Part shown: piece by piece, positions 63,490 to 64,000 of the stretch
Numbering within the stretch: position 1 is the first letter of the stretch
How the letters are laid out: each line of letters opens with the position of its first letter
Assembly (NCBI RefSeq): GCF_002161805.1
Contig: NZ_NFIP01000002.1
Span: 186,001-250,000 of the forward strand
DNA length: 64,000 nucleotides
Reading direction: 5' to 3'
Origin: Collinsella sp. An307
GTDB lineage: Bacteria; Actinomycetota; Coriobacteriia; Coriobacteriales; Coriobacteriaceae
The notes under the pieces: model-generated
Databases searched by the model: none
Told to the model about the DNA's origin: nothing
Seen by the model: only the letters and a program-made list of their open reading frames with translations
Position numbers and translations under genes: made by a program

Positions 63490-64000
63490 ATGTTCTATAC
63501 GCTTACGGCGAACCCCGCGGTCGATATGACCGTTCAGTCCACTCCGCTTATCCCGAACGAGAATGTTCGCACGGGCGGCGCGAGCTATACCCCCAACGGT
63601 AAGGGCCTCGACGTCTCGTTCGCTCTCAAGAAGTTTGGCCAGGACTCCTGTGCCCTCGGCTTCTTCGGTGGCTTCACCGGCAAGTTCATTGTCGAGGAGA
63701 CCATGAACATGGGCGTGTTCTGCCAGCCGGTTTGGATCGACGGCATCACCCGCATCTGCGCCTACATCAACGACGGCGAGAACGAGTACGGCATCCTGAA
63801 CCCGGGCGCTCCGCTCACCCCGCAGTACGAGCAGGAGCTCTTCAACATCATCGACGGCGCCTCCGAGATGGAGTGCCTCGTGATCTCTGGCTCGGTGCCT
63901 CCGCGCGCCTCTGCCGACTTCCTCGACAAGGTCGTCGCACACGCCAAGGCCAAGGGCGCCGACGTGGTGCTCGACCTCTCGAGCGACAAGCTCAAGACGC
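63490..64000 (+). CDS. PfkB-family sugar-phosphate kinase, 5' part (1-phosphofructokinase-like)
   Basis: The first 170 residues are in the window; the gene runs off the end. It opens MFYTLTANPAVDMTV, has PNGKGLDVSFALKKFGQDSCALGFFGG and LVISGSVPP, which fit the FruK/LacC branch of PfkB kinases. They phosphorylate fructose-1-phosphate or tagatose-6-phosphate. AGAAAGGAAGGG precedes the ATG. Lying after ptsHI makes 1-phosphofructokinase likely, but the C-terminal ATP site is not seen and no fructose EII is in view. Confidence 0.88.
   Translation, partial: MFYTLTANPAVDMTVQSTPLIPNENVRTGGASYTPNGKGLDVSFALKKFGQDSCALGFFGGFTGKFIVEETMNMGVFCQPVWIDGITRICAYINDGENEYGILNPGAPLTPQYEQELFNIIDGASEMECLVISGSVPPRASADFLDKVVAHAKAKGADVVLDLSSDKLKT

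Overview
The window looks like a chromosomal segment of a high-GC anaerobic coriobacterium (Actinomycetota), most likely Collinsella or a close relative. The pointers are a Rho factor with a very long Ala/Pro/Arg-rich N-terminus, CarD, a sufCBDSU operon with an Rrf2 regulator, a GGGtGRT/NifU-like pair, an LPQTS-anchored surface protein, DUF5648 secreted proteins and GTG/TTG starts. The genus is an inference; no rRNA or other strong marker is present.

Region by region. 1-10.7 kb is housekeeping: an unknown protein with a nuclease-like C-terminus, an HD protein, argS, carD, rho, a short-chain dehydrogenase, an unknown membrane protein, a VanZ-like protein and tRNA-His/tRNA-Lys. 10.9-22.4 kb is redox and Fe-S metabolism: a flavoprotein oxidoreductase, the GGGtGRT and NifU-like genes, a lipid flippase-like membrane protein, and the minus-strand sufC-B-D-S-U operon facing an Rrf2/IscR-type regulator across a promoter full of AATCC/GGATT palindromes. 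22.4-25.5 kb holds a large perfect hairpin, a sortase-anchored surface protein and a decayed MntA-HepT toxin-antitoxin pair.

25.5-58.5 kb is a cell-surface polysaccharide region: several glycosyltransferases, a DUF2304 protein, a Wzx-type flippase, a GH25 lysozyme and a second secreted protein sharing DUF5648 repeats, a DUF2142 membrane protein, dTDP-rhamnose synthesis (rmlA, rmlB and an rmlC-rmlD fusion), a GlfT2-like transferase and an LTA-synthase-like phosphoglycerol transferase. It is peppered with mobile DNA: a degenerate IS21 element joined to a truncated IS1249-type transposase, a wrecked IS1595/ISXO2-type transposase, and an IS21 element (49-bp perfect ends) that destroyed a GtrB-like gene and was itself hit by an IS256-family element (8-bp target duplication). 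A DUF1778/GNAT toxin-antitoxin pair also lies here. GC content swings from low (26.6-30.2 kb and 34.5-41.7 kb) to very high (rml genes), suggesting several transfers.

58.7-60.8 kb carries a two-gene AAA ATPase plus RloB-family module, probably anti-phage, just upstream of tRNA-Arg. 61.3-64 kb returns to core metabolism with ptsH, ptsI and the start of a PfkB-family sugar-phosphate kinase that runs off the window.
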